Below are positions 1-8,008 of a DNA stretch of 37,560 bases, in pieces. The notes under the pieces are model-generated. The model was given only the letters and a program-made list of their open reading frames with translations. It was not told the origin of the DNA and ran no database searches. This DNA comes from Saprospiraceae bacterium (GTDB lineage Bacteria; Bacteroidota; Bacteroidia; Chitinophagales; Saprospiraceae), in NCBI GenBank assembly GCA_020629035.1, contig JAHDEC010000032.1, positions 1-37,560 of the forward strand, read 5' to 3'. Position 1 is the stretch's first letter, and the number at the start of each line of letters is the position of its first letter. The position numbers were made by a program, and so were the translations under genes.

Positions 1-23
1 TCGAATCGCTTGTTATCTTCCAT
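1..23 (-). CDS. Possible 5' end of a leftward gene running off the window
   Basis: On the minus strand an ATG at 23-21 opens a frame that reads M-E-D-N-K-R-F to the window edge. It lies about 120 bp downstream of the ABC exporter stop, on the same strand, and is separated from it by a hairpin with a T-rich tail. Seven codons are too few to name a product. Candidates are a second ABC half-transporter or a small cytoplasmic protein. Both are guesses, and the ATG could be chance. Confidence 0.3.
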
Positions 24-83
24 CACGTTTTGATTTATACTGATTTAACTACTAAGCTATAAATATTTTTAACAAATCGGTTT

Positions 84-126
84 TTTTAAAAAAGAATTTA
101 ATCCACACTAAATTTGTTTTGTGGAT
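84..126 (-). terminator. Rho-independent terminator after the ABC exporter
   Basis: A perfect 7-bp inverted repeat, ATCCACA at 101-107 and TGTGGAT at 120-126, encloses a 12-nt loop. On the minus strand the stem is followed by a T-rich stretch (complement of 84-100). It begins 18 bp past the ABC exporter stop codon, as expected for the end of the comEC-HhH-ABC operon. The stem is only moderately GC-rich, so read-through is possible. Confidence 0.55.
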
Positions 127-143
127 ATCTCAAGCCCTTATTT

Positions 144-1919
144 CTAAGTAGTATACTCGTATTTTTGCTTATCAAGCATATCAGCGTATTGGCCATTTAG
201 CGCAATTAATTGCTGGTGCGACCCTTCTTCAATAATTTTACCTTCATCTAAAACTATGATATGATCATAACTGTGCAGTGAACTAAGCCTATGTGTTATG
301 ACTATACTCGTTCTTCCTTTGAGCTCATTTTCTAGATAGTTATTTATCTTTTGCTCCGTCTTGGTATCTACTGCAGATAGACTATCATCTAATATCACGA
401 TTGCTGGATCTTTTATTAGTGCTCTTGCAATGGAAATCCGCTGCTTTTGACCTCCCGATAATGATACGCCTCGTTCACCGACAATGGTTTGATACTTCTC
501 TGGGAATCCGATAATGTCATCATGAACCGCTACATGTTTTGCTATTTGTTCAATATCGGAACTAGACATTTCACCTACTCCAAAACTTATATTGTTTTGG
601 ATAGTGTCACTAAATAAAAACACATCTTGAGGCACATAGCCTATGGATTTTCTTAAATGAGACAATGCATGTTGTTCTATCGGAATATCGTCTACAAGAA
701 TTTGACCTTGATCAATATTATATGTTCTTAGCAACAAATCGGCAATAGTAGATTTCCCTGATGCTGTTAAACCTACAATAGCTAGTTTCTGACCTTCTTC
801 CACCTTAAAAGAAATATTATCAAGTGCTTTGATGCCTGAATCTTTATAGGTAAAGCTGACATTTTCAAAAACGATTTTCCCTTTAAGTGGAATATTAAGT
901 TGCTCTTGATTCTGCATAGCTGGTTCAGTCTCTAAAAATTCATTGATTCTCTTTTGTGAAGCCTCAGCTTGTTGAATCAATGATGCAATCCATCCTATCG
1001 ATGTAAAAGGCCAAGTCAAGTAGTTAACGTAAATGATAAATTCTGCAATATTACCATTGGTAATTTCGCCCCTGCTTACTAGTATTCCACCCATATAAAT
1101 GGTGAGCAATGTGCTTAAGCCGATTAAGAGAATCATCAGTGGAAAAAACAAGGCATTTACGCGCGCTAAGTCTAAAGATTTCTGTTTAAATGTTTCTGAT
1201 TCATTGTCGAAAAAAGTTAGGAATTCGTTGGTTTTGACGTAAGATTTAACCACTCGAATTCCAGAGTATACTTCTTGAGAAATGGATGTCAACTTGGCTA
1301 GTTGTATCTGGATTGCTTCACTTTTCTTGTTAATTATTCTACTTACATAATAGATACTGATCGATAGGAAAGGAAGCGGAATAAGGGTATAGAAACTTAA
1401 AGTAGGACTCACCTTAAACATGGCGATTATTACAATCACAAATAAGGCAATCAAGTTAATGCCATATAGTAAAGCTGGACCTAAATACATTCTTACTTTT
1501 GAAACATCTTCAGTGATTCTAGACATCAAATCACCTGTTTTGTTTCGTTTGTAAAAAGCTGAATCTAATTTTTGGTAATGTCCATATATTTCTTTTCGAA
1601 GATCATATTCTATCAGTCTAGACATCACAATAATGGTTTGCCTCATTAGGTACATGAAGACACCCATGACTAAGGCAAAACCAATCATTTTTACAGAATA
1701 GTAAAGAATATCACTCCCGTAGAGCTCAGTAAAACTTCCTGCTGCATTTCCTACGGTTTTATTTTCTTCCACTTTTGCAAACACAAAATCTAGTGCATCT
1801 CGTATGGTTTGTGGAATAAGAATACTACAGAAACGATAGATACTTACAAACACGATCCCTAGCAGGATATGCCACTTGTATTTTGATAAATATTTATTGA
1901 GTGCAAATAAGTGTTTCAA
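144..1919 (-). CDS. ABC exporter, fused permease and ATPase (MsbA/MdlB-like), TTG start
   Basis: This is an inner-membrane ABC exporter half-transporter of 591 residues, the usual length of the type IV (MsbA/MdlB) family. Residues 1-330 hold about six membrane segments, the first near residues 15-37. The nucleotide-binding domain has Walker A at 383-391 (G-L-T-A-S-G-K-S-T), the LSGGQ signature at about 487-491 and Walker B ending at D511. The usual catalytic glutamate after Walker B is aspartate (D512, in LDDSLSAVD), as in degenerate sites of some heterodimeric exporters and in many related proteins. The start codon is TTG. No in-frame ATG exists between the upstream stop and residue 70, and a later ATG would remove the first membrane helix. 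It lies 24 bp after the HhH gene on the same strand, so cotranscription is likely. The substrate cannot be told from sequence; lipid or drug export are family options. Confidence 0.93.
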   Translation of the reverse strand: MKHLFALNKYLSKYKWHILLGIVFVSIYRFCSILIPQTIRDALDFVFAKVEENKTVGNAAGSFTELYGSDILYYSVKMIGFALVMGVFMYLMRQTIIVMSRLIEYDLRKEIYGHYQKLDSAFYKRNKTGDLMSRITEDVSKVRMYLGPALLYGINLIALFVIVIIAMFKVSPTLSFYTLIPLPFLSISIYYVSRIINKKSEAIQIQLAKLTSISQEVYSGIRVVKSYVKTNEFLTFFDNESETFKQKSLDLARVNALFFPLMILLIGLSTLLTIYMGGILVSRGEITNGNIAEFIIYVNYLTWPFTSIGWIASLIQQAEASQKRINEFLETEPAMQNQEQLNIPLKGKIVFENVSFTYKDSGIKALDNISFKVEEGQKLAIVGLTASGKSTIADLLLRTYNIDQGQILVDDIPIEQHALSHLRKSIGYVPQDVFLFSDTIQNNISFGVGEMSSSDIEQIAKHVAVHDDIIGFPEKYQTIVGERGVSLSGGQKQRISIARALIKDPAIVILDDSLSAVDTKTEQKINNYLENELKGRTSIVITHRLSSLHSYDHIIVLDEGKIIEEGSHQQLIALNGQYADMLDKQKYEYTT

Positions 1920-1943
1920 GTAGTATTTTTTAAAACAACAAAG

Positions 1944-2960
1944 TTAATCCACTTTAGTTTCTTTACTAACTAATGTGCCATCATCATAACTTAAATAAGG
2001 ATCTAACTTAGCAATTAAAGCATCATCCAGGATTTTGATGGGTTCTAAGTCAGTTTTATTGATGATTGCTCCGTGTTGGTTTATATAGTTTTTTAGGGTT
2101 TTTGCTTGTTTAGGGCTCAAATAAGGAAGTTTTGCTAATTCATCAACAGAGGCAAAATTAATGCTAACTTTTGGCAATTCAACCGGGGAAATAGTCAGTC
2201 TTGGAACCCATTTTTCAAGATCATTAAGCGGCATTTCATAGACCTCTTCTAATTGTTTAATGCTATGAAAACCGCCTAATTTATCTCTATATTTTAGGAT
2301 TCTTCCTGCAATTTTAGTTTCTATACTATCCAAGCGCATGAGCTGTGCAAAACTGCAAGTGTTGATATCGATTTTCTCTTCTATTTTTTTGCTTGGAAGA
2401 TTATTGTTGTTTTTTTGTTTTTCTTTTTTAGGGCTAGATGTGGCTTCGGAAATTTGTATATGTTTTTCTAATTTGACATAAAAGTTATCGGTCATTCCGT
2501 ATACTTTTTTTAGATCCGATTTTTGCTTGAATCGACCGCCCGCTCTGCGATAATTTAGCATGTTTTTAATGACATAATCTCTAAATCCTAGTTTCGTTAA
2601 GCCCGAGGAGTCAATCATATTAGGATCAAAAGAAAATAGTTTGATATCCTTTTTCTTAAATTGACTAGTGTACTTTTTGGGTCGATTACTCGGCTTTTCA
2701 TTAGTTTTTTGTTGATAAGTTTTTTGGTAAGGCTTATTGGTAGGCTGATGCTCCCTACTAGTTTCATTAGATGGTTTTTTAAGCGAACTATTCTCGTCCT
2801 TGACTACTTCAGCTTTAACTAGGTGATTTGTGTCTTTGAGTTCTTCATAATCATGGATGTATACTATATAATATCTATAAGAAACCAGGCATAAGAAGAT
2901 AAACAATAGACTGATAATAATCGAACGTTCTGTACGATTAAAGCGAATGGAATGATTCAT
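1944..2960 (-). CDS. Membrane-anchored protein with three ComEA-like helix-hairpin-helix domains
   Basis: A 338-residue protein with a short basic N-terminus, one membrane segment at about residues 13-34, a polar Lys/Asn/Gln-rich linker, then three helix-hairpin-helix units at about 111-170, 198-255 and 265-325. The units share the pattern seen in ComEA and T2SS GspK-like proteins, for example D-I-N-T...L..L..I...A..I..YR...GGF. HhH units of this kind bind DNA non-specifically, so a role in DNA uptake or handling at the membrane is a fair inference beside comEC. A longer reading to 3170 is open, but it would overlap comEC by about 200 bp. The ATG at 2960 lies 4 bp after the comEC stop and directly precedes the membrane segment, so I chose it. 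Alternatively it is a generic membrane HhH protein unrelated to competence. Confidence 0.85.
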   Translation of the reverse strand: MNHSIRFNRTERSIIISLLFIFLCLVSYRYYIVYIHDYEELKDTNHLVKAEVVKDENSSLKKPSNETSREHQPTNKPYQKTYQQKTNEKPSNRPKKYTSQFKKKDIKLFSFDPNMIDSSGLTKLGFRDYVIKNMLNYRRAGGRFKQKSDLKKVYGMTDNFYVKLEKHIQISEATSSPKKEKQKNNNNLPSKKIEEKIDINTCSFAQLMRLDSIETKIAGRILKYRDKLGGFHSIKQLEEVYEMPLNDLEKWVPRLTISPVELPKVSINFASVDELAKLPYLSPKQAKTLKNYINQHGAIINKTDLEPIKILDDALIAKLDPYLSYDDGTLVSKETKVD

Positions 2961-2964
2961 GTTT

Positions 2965-5010
2965 TTATGGTTGAAAATTGGTGTATGCTTGCTGGTACGT
3001 ATTGTATATTTTGTAATCAGAATATTTACTCTGAATGGTATTAATAAATAGTTTAGCATTTGTCCCATCAAATACAAGATCTGCGTTTTGCCACAGGACA
3101 GGAAGCTTTTCAAGTTCTGAAATAACTTCATGCCTAATAAGAATAGTAGAAAATTCAAGTTCGCTTTCAATACTTAGATCATCCTCGGTGTTAATTATTT
3201 TTATTCGAGCATTTCTACTTATAGAATCTGCTGATACATCAGCTAAATCTATTGTTTGATAGTCTGTTTGTAGGTAGTTTGCTAAGCTGTTGTTTTCTCG
3301 GATTTGATCAATTCTTTCCTCAGATAAATGATCGGGATTTATCAAATAAGCTTTATTTAATGATTGGAACTCAATAAGACTTGAATGATAAGTATGGTAG
3401 ATAAATAGTCTATTTACTTTATGCTCTTGCTGAATGAAAATGCTACTTAAGACTAGGCAAACACAGGGTAGTAGCATAGAAACGAGCAGCCATTTTTTAT
3501 TTTGTGTTTCTCGCCAAAGCATATACGATATGATAAGCCCATACATGCCTAAAAACTCAACTTGATTAATATAAATTCCTTTAATAAGGTGCCCTGGAAT
3601 CGATTGTAGCCATGACATTGAACCTAATAAAAACCCAATAATTACATCTAGACTTTTAAAAATGAAGGCACTAATGAGTTGAAGGATTGGAATAAAACCA
3701 GTAAGCATTCCTAATAAGGACAACCAAATAATAATAGATGCCAATGGAATGGCCAGTAATGAACTTACAACAAAAAATACTGGAAATTGGTGGAAATGGT
3801 AGAGCATTAATGGTAGAATAAATACCTGTGCTGCTAATGAAACATTAACCAAACTTATGGCACTTTGTACAAACTTATTTGAACTCCATAAATACTTATC
3901 AATAATAGGTTTGAAGTATACAATCCCAGTCAAGGCCAAAAATGAAAACTGAAAGCTTAATTCAAATACCTGACTAGGATCAATCGCTAAAATACATGTT
4001 GCCGCTACCATTAAAATCTGATAAATGTTGGACGGTTTATTAATCAGTTTTGCGCTAATAAAAAGTGTCAGCATTAATGACGCTCTAATGACTGAAGGAG
4101 CAAATCCAGATAGTGTGGCGTAGAACCAAATACAGAGGACAATCAAGATGTTTTTAACCCATGGATTTTTAAAACCACAAAAACTCAGTAAACGCATAAG
4201 CGCAAGTAGAAAGAGGTAAATCACACCCACATGGAGTCCGGAAACCGCCATTACATGAATAGAACCTGTCTCAGAAAATATTGATTTGGTTTCCTTGGTC
4301 ATGCTAGATTTATCGCCCAAAACCATGGCTTTAATAACTGACTGATGATCAGCTAAACCTATGTGTTGCTCTATGATCTTAAGACAAGATATTTTAACTT
4401 TTTGGGCCAATGCTTTGAGACCTATAGGTGTTGCAGATTCTTGCTTTATCCAGTCTGAATTACTTAGCCAACATTGGAAGAATATAGACTGTTTGTCTAA
4501 GTAGTTGCTATAGTCAAAGTTATGTGGGTTGCTTGATCCTGCTATAGAGTTCAGTCGCCAATTCCCCCTAAGTTTATCCCCTGGTTTAAGGGTAAGTAAT
4601 GTCGAATCTTTAGAGTTAAGTAGTAGATGGATGGATTTATGTATTTCTTTTCCATCAACGGATTCTAGGGCTACTTTTACTTGATAGTAGCTTGATTTTT
4701 TTTGCACCGATGCCATAATGGAAGCATTGCAATCATGGTAGCCTTCCTGGATTAAATGTTTAGCTTGATAGTGTTCTGCTTGATGCAAGGACATTGAACA
4801 AAAACCAAAACTCATAAAACCAATTAATGCTACTAATGGGAATGTAAAACTAGTTGGATGTTTAGTAGGAAAACAATACAACAAAGCATAGCAGATGCTG
4901 AGTATTAAAAGTGTGAGTAAGCTTGCTTTAGGTGATGGGCATAGCCAAGCTGAGAGAAGAATACCTAGGCATGTACTAAATAGTACAAACCCAGAAGTTG
5001 TTCTGCGCAT
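2965..5010 (-). CDS. comEC: ComEC/Rec2-family DNA-uptake channel without metallo-beta-lactamase domain
   Basis: A 681-residue polytopic membrane protein of the ComEC/Rec2 family, which forms the inner-membrane channel for single-stranded DNA in natural transformation. The N-terminal 100 residues have membrane segments and lead into a soluble OB-like region typical of ComEC. The competence domain then begins around residue 220 and includes the family hallmark H-V-M-A-V-S-G-L-H-V-G near residue 250. Many membrane helices follow to about residue 540. The C-terminal 130 residues are soluble but lack the HxHxDH motif of the metallo-beta-lactamase domain found in Firmicutes ComEC. Shortened forms like this are common in Bacteroidota. 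It is the first gene of the leftward operon and is followed 4 bp later by the HhH protein, a gene pair that fits DNA uptake. Whether this strain is transformable cannot be judged. Confidence 0.93.
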   Translation of the reverse strand: MRRTTSGFVLFSTCLGILLSAWLCPSPKASLLTLLILSICYALLYCFPTKHPTSFTFPLVALIGFMSFGFCSMSLHQAEHYQAKHLIQEGYHDCNASIMASVQKKSSYYQVKVALESVDGKEIHKSIHLLLNSKDSTLLTLKPGDKLRGNWRLNSIAGSSNPHNFDYSNYLDKQSIFFQCWLSNSDWIKQESATPIGLKALAQKVKISCLKIIEQHIGLADHQSVIKAMVLGDKSSMTKETKSIFSETGSIHVMAVSGLHVGVIYLFLLALMRLLSFCGFKNPWVKNILIVLCIWFYATLSGFAPSVIRASLMLTLFISAKLINKPSNIYQILMVAATCILAIDPSQVFELSFQFSFLALTGIVYFKPIIDKYLWSSNKFVQSAISLVNVSLAAQVFILPLMLYHFHQFPVFFVVSSLLAIPLASIIIWLSLLGMLTGFIPILQLISAFIFKSLDVIIGFLLGSMSWLQSIPGHLIKGIYINQVEFLGMYGLIISYMLWRETQNKKWLLVSMLLPCVCLVLSSIFIQQEHKVNRLFIYHTYHSSLIEFQSLNKAYLINPDHLSEERIDQIRENNSLANYLQTDYQTIDLADVSADSISRNARIKIINTEDDLSIESELEFSTILIRHEVISELEKLPVLWQNADLVFDGTNAKLFINTIQSKYSDYKIYNTYQQAYTNFQP

Positions 5011-5183
5011 AATGATTGTTACTAATGATTGTTAAAATAAATATATTAAAAAGTTACTAATTACTAAAACCTCCGTCAAATATTATGTATGCAATTCTCA
5101 TCTGGCTATAATTTTTATTACTTTTTTCATATATTAATGGAATTCAATTTTACTTTTTCGAAACAAAACCAAATTAAAATTCT

Positions 5184-6002
5184 ATGAGGTACCTAATTAT
5201 TATTTTGTGGTTGCTCTTAGGGTGGTTTTATTACTATAGTTGCACTCAATGTTGCGGTGACGCAGATGTAACTGAAGAAACTCAAACTGAAGTAATTAGT
5301 AAGGTAGATAATGATCGACCGCTAACCTTCAATTGGGCTAATGGAACCCCAATTCTTGGATCTGGATTTAAAGCTTATCGAGACTCGATAGTATCTGGTG
5401 TTAAGGACAATCAAATTTTAGAAATTACTGGTTTATACAGTAATGAAGAAGCCAAACCAACCGGCTTTGCCAATTTAGGCTTACAAAGAGCTGATTTAGC
5501 TCGACAACGAATGAATTTGACAGAAGATCAAGTTCGTCTCAATTCAAGACTTGTTCCAAGCAATCGTTTAGATAAAAACAATCGCTTTGAAAGTGTAGAA
5601 TTTAGAAATATGCTAAATTCTAAAAATGTGAAGGAGGAGACAGTTGTAGATGAGAATAATAACATTCAAACAAAAACTACTATTTACTTCCCATTCAACT
5701 CAACTAATAAACTGAATGATGGAGAAGTGGAATCTTATCTGGATCAGGTGGCTCAGCGAGTGAGTAAATCTGGTGAAAAAGTTAGACTTACAGGTCATAC
5801 GGATAATGTAGGAGGCAATGGACCTAACCAAGCGTTAGGAACAGCTAGAGCTAATGTAGTTAAAAATTATCTTGTTAAAAAAGGAGTAAATCCGGCTAAG
5901 GTTTTAGTAAACTCTAAAGGAGAAACACAACCAATAGCTAGTAATGATTCGGACGCAGGAAGAGCAAAGAATCGTCGAACTGAACTCCAAATCATTAAAT
6001 AA
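5184..6002 (+). CDS. OmpA-family envelope protein with C-terminal peptidoglycan-binding domain
   Basis: A 272-residue protein. The N-terminus is a hydrophobic stretch (residues 2-18) followed by a Cys cluster (S-C-T-Q-C-C), so it is either membrane-anchored or an atypical lipoprotein. Residues about 165-272 form an OmpA-like domain. It starts with a beta strand (IYFPFNS), continues with L-T-G-H-T-D-N, then N..L...RA..V..YL...GV, and ends G-R-A-K-N-R-R-T-E-L. The conserved Asp and Arg that contact diaminopimelate are present. Residues about 45-125 look like a second, degraded OmpA-type unit, with a GLYSNEE strand and LGLQRADLARQRM helix in the same order. It is followed 18 bp later by the membrane/HhH gene, with which it probably forms an operon. 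Likely role: tethering an envelope structure to the cell wall. The partner is unknown. Confidence 0.85.
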   Translation: MRYLIIILWLLLGWFYYYSCTQCCGDADVTEETQTEVISKVDNDRPLTFNWANGTPILGSGFKAYRDSIVSGVKDNQILEITGLYSNEEAKPTGFANLGLQRADLARQRMNLTEDQVRLNSRLVPSNRLDKNNRFESVEFRNMLNSKNVKEETVVDENNNIQTKTTIYFPFNSTNKLNDGEVESYLDQVAQRVSKSGEKVRLTGHTDNVGGNGPNQALGTARANVVKNYLVKKGVNPAKVLVNSKGETQPIASNDSDAGRAKNRRTELQIIK

Positions 6003-6020
6003 TCTAATAAAACATAAACG

Positions 6021-7016
6021 ATGTTAAACTTAAGTATTTTTACAGATTTTTGTGGCCTTTGGTGGGCATGGTGGATTCTACCTTTCCTACTTGGCTTATT
6101 ATTAGGATGGGCTATATGGGCTAAGTGGAGAAGAATGTATGATGATTTAATGGGCCAGCACAATTCATTAAAAGCAACATTGAAGAAAACAGAAGATGAT
6201 CTTGCAGCTTGTCTTAAAAAGCGTGCATCATTAGAATCTGAAATATCCATGCTAAATGGACAATTAAGAGAGAGAGATGCTAAAATTTTGCAATTACAAG
6301 CAGATTTGGAAGCTTGCCGAAGTGCAAAGGCATCAGCACCTAAAGTGGCAGTAACACCACCACCAGCTCCAAAAGTAGAAAACGTAGCATCAAGCATAGC
6401 AGCTACACCAACACCTCCTCCAGCGGCACCAAAAGCAGCCTCTAATAAGTATGCTAAGCTTAAGGAAGATAATATGCAAATCATCGAGGGAATTGGTCCA
6501 AAAATGGAATCAGTACTTCATGAAAACGGTATAACTTCTTGGAATGTACTTGCAGGAAAGTCGCACGCTGACTTAAAAGGTATTCTTGATAAATATGGTG
6601 ATAAGTATAGAATCATCGATCCTAATGAATGGCCAGCACAAGCGGCACTTGCTGATAAGCAAGATTGGGATGAATTAATCGCATACCAGAAATCTGATGG
6701 TTCAGACTCTAAAGCGGAAAAGGTAATGATTAAATTAGGCATTATCAAAGCTTGGAAAGAGAACGATCTTAAAGCGGTAGAAGGAATTGGTCCTAAAATC
6801 GAAGGTCTTTTAAATAATGGTGGAATTACCACTTGGAGAGGACTTGCAGGAACAAGCGTAGGAAAATTAAAAGAAATCCTAGCAGCAGCTGGAGATAGAT
6901 ATAAATTAGCCGATCCAACTACTTGGCCAAAGCAAGCAGAATTAGCTGCCGATGGCAAATGGGATGAATTAGAAGAATATCAGGACTTCCTTCAAGGAGG
7001 AAAAAATCCAGGATAA
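6021..7016 (+). CDS. Membrane coiled-coil protein with two C-terminal HhH-like repeats
   Basis: A 331-residue protein of unknown function. It has a Trp-rich N-terminal membrane segment (about residues 10-30), a charged, probably coiled-coil region (about 35-95) with regular Leu spacing, and an Ala/Pro-rich linker (about 105-140). Two homologous repeats follow at about 152-225 and 250-322. Each repeat begins I-E-G-I-G-P-K-M/I-E, a helix-hairpin-helix-like core seen in many nucleic-acid-binding proteins, and ends with a W-P-x-Q-A-x-L-A stretch, then W-D-E-L and Y-Q. Similar G-I-G-P-K repeats occur as C-terminal add-ons in bacterial membrane and ribosomal proteins, where DNA binding is unproven. 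It lies 18 bp after the OmpA gene and is followed by a clear terminator, so the two form a closed unit. It may link the inner membrane to the envelope or to DNA. This is inference. Confidence 0.85.
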   Translation: MLNLSIFTDFCGLWWAWWILPFLLGLLLGWAIWAKWRRMYDDLMGQHNSLKATLKKTEDDLAACLKKRASLESEISMLNGQLRERDAKILQLQADLEACRSAKASAPKVAVTPPPAPKVENVASSIAATPTPPPAAPKAASNKYAKLKEDNMQIIEGIGPKMESVLHENGITSWNVLAGKSHADLKGILDKYGDKYRIIDPNEWPAQAALADKQDWDELIAYQKSDGSDSKAEKVMIKLGIIKAWKENDLKAVEGIGPKIEGLLNNGGITTWRGLAGTSVGKLKEILAAAGDRYKLADPTTWPKQAELAADGKWDELEEYQDFLQGGKNPG

Positions 7017-7037
7017 TCTATAAATTCTAAATAAATT

Positions 7038-7071
7038 AAGGCTGCTTTCAAACCGAAGGCGGCCTTTTTTT
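7038..7071 (+). terminator. Rho-independent terminator after the OmpA-HhH pair
   Basis: An 8-bp stem, AAGGCTGC at 7038-7045 and GCGGCCTT at 7059-7066 with one T-G wobble, encloses a 13-nt loop and is followed by a run of seven T. It lies 21 bp after the stop of the HhH protein and 24 bp before msrA, which separates the two transcription units. Confidence 0.85.
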
Positions 7072-7094
7072 GTATATACATAAGAATACAAACA

Positions 7095-7628
7095 ATGGCA
7101 TTACAATCAATAGTCGTAGGAGGAGGATGCTTCTGGTGTTTAGAAGCAGTATTTGAGCGCATTAAAGGTGTCCATCTAGTAGAGAGTGGGTATACCAATG
7201 GTCACGTTAAAAACCCAACATATAAAGAAGTTTGTTCAGGTTTAACCGGTCATAATGAAGTGATTAGAATTAGCTATTTTGATCAAGAAATAGGCTTAGC
7301 TAAGTTGCTTGATTTATTTTTTATCTTCCATGATCCCACGACATTGAACCGACAGGGAAATGATGTCGGTACCCAATATCGATCAGGTATATATTATTCC
7401 AATGAAGCAGAAGAAAATGAGGCTCGTGCTGCTTTTGAAAGAGCTAAAAGTATTTGGAAACACCCCATTGTTACTGAAATCGAAGCTTTAGATTTCTTTT
7501 ACAAAGCCGAAGAATATCATCAAGGATACTATACTAATAATAAACAAGCAGGCTATTGTCAGTTTGTGATTAATCCAAAAGTCAGTAAACTAAAGAAGCA
7601 ATACGCCAGTCTTTTAAAACCCGAATAA
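7095..7628 (+). CDS. msrA: Peptide-methionine (S)-S-oxide reductase MsrA
   Basis: Cytoplasmic repair enzyme that reduces the S epimer of methionine sulfoxide, free or in proteins. The protein has 177 residues, normal for the family. The catalytic motif G-C-F-W-C lies at residues 11-15, with Cys12 as nucleophile. Further family features are the V..GY.NG stretch, H-N-E-V-I, F-F-I-F-H-D-P-T-T-L-N-R-Q-G-N-D-V-G-T-Q-Y-R-S and a C-terminal Y-H-Q-G-Y-Y. A Cys in the C-terminal Y-C-Q-F could act as the resolving residue. msrB starts 8 bp downstream, giving a two-gene unit that repairs both epimers. Confidence 0.97.
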   Translation: MALQSIVVGGGCFWCLEAVFERIKGVHLVESGYTNGHVKNPTYKEVCSGLTGHNEVIRISYFDQEIGLAKLLDLFFIFHDPTTLNRQGNDVGTQYRSGIYYSNEAEENEARAAFERAKSIWKHPIVTEIEALDFFYKAEEYHQGYYTNNKQAGYCQFVINPKVSKLKKQYASLLKPE

Positions 7629-7636
7629 AACGCATC

Positions 7637-8008
7637 ATGAAGTCAAAAGAGCAGTACAATTATTTAGACCACAAAGAAGCTTATGTCATTCTACACAAAG
7701 GAACTGAACCACCATTTTCAGGAGAATATAATAAGCATTCAGCTAAAGGTAAATACGTATGTAGACAGTGCGAAAATGTGCTTTATACTTCTAAAGATAA
7801 ATTTGAATCAGGTTGTGGATGGCCGGCTTTTGATGATCAAGTAGGAGCTAATGTTAAGCGGGTTCCAGATGCCGATGGTAGAAGAGTGGAAATTGTATGC
7901 GCTAATTGTGATGGCCATCTTGGGCATGTGTTCGAAGGTGAACGACTAACTGAAAAGAACACACGTCATTGTGTAAATTCTCTTTCCATTAAATTTATGA
8001 AAGACTAG
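7637..8008 (+). CDS. msrB: Peptide-methionine (R)-S-oxide reductase MsrB
   Basis: Reduces the R epimer of methionine sulfoxide and complements MsrA, encoded 8 bp upstream. The protein has 123 residues, a single-domain MsrB. Zinc-binding pairs are Cys42/Cys45 (C-R-Q-C) and Cys88/Cys91 (C-A-N-C). The S-G-C-G-W-P-A-F motif is at 58-65, with Cys60 a likely resolving residue. G-H-L-G-H-V-F is at 93-99, and the catalytic Cys112 sits in R-H-C-V-N-S. The gene overlaps the 3' end of the convergent acyltransferase by 14 bp. Confidence 0.97.
   Translation: MKSKEQYNYLDHKEAYVILHKGTEPPFSGEYNKHSAKGKYVCRQCENVLYTSKDKFESGCGWPAFDDQVGANVKRVPDADGRRVEIVCANCDGHLGHVFEGERLTEKNTRHCVNSLSIKFMKD

Noticed and set aside
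2961-3170. Longer N-terminus of the triple-HhH protein
   Set aside because: It would overlap comEC by about 200 bp. The ATG at 2960 sits 4 bp after the comEC stop and directly before the membrane segment.
5867-6958. Minus-strand open frames over the OmpA and HhH genes
   Set aside because: They have low-complexity Ala/Gly/Ser content mirroring the Ala/Pro linker and Lys-rich repeats of the real genes, and start in the middle of conserved domains.
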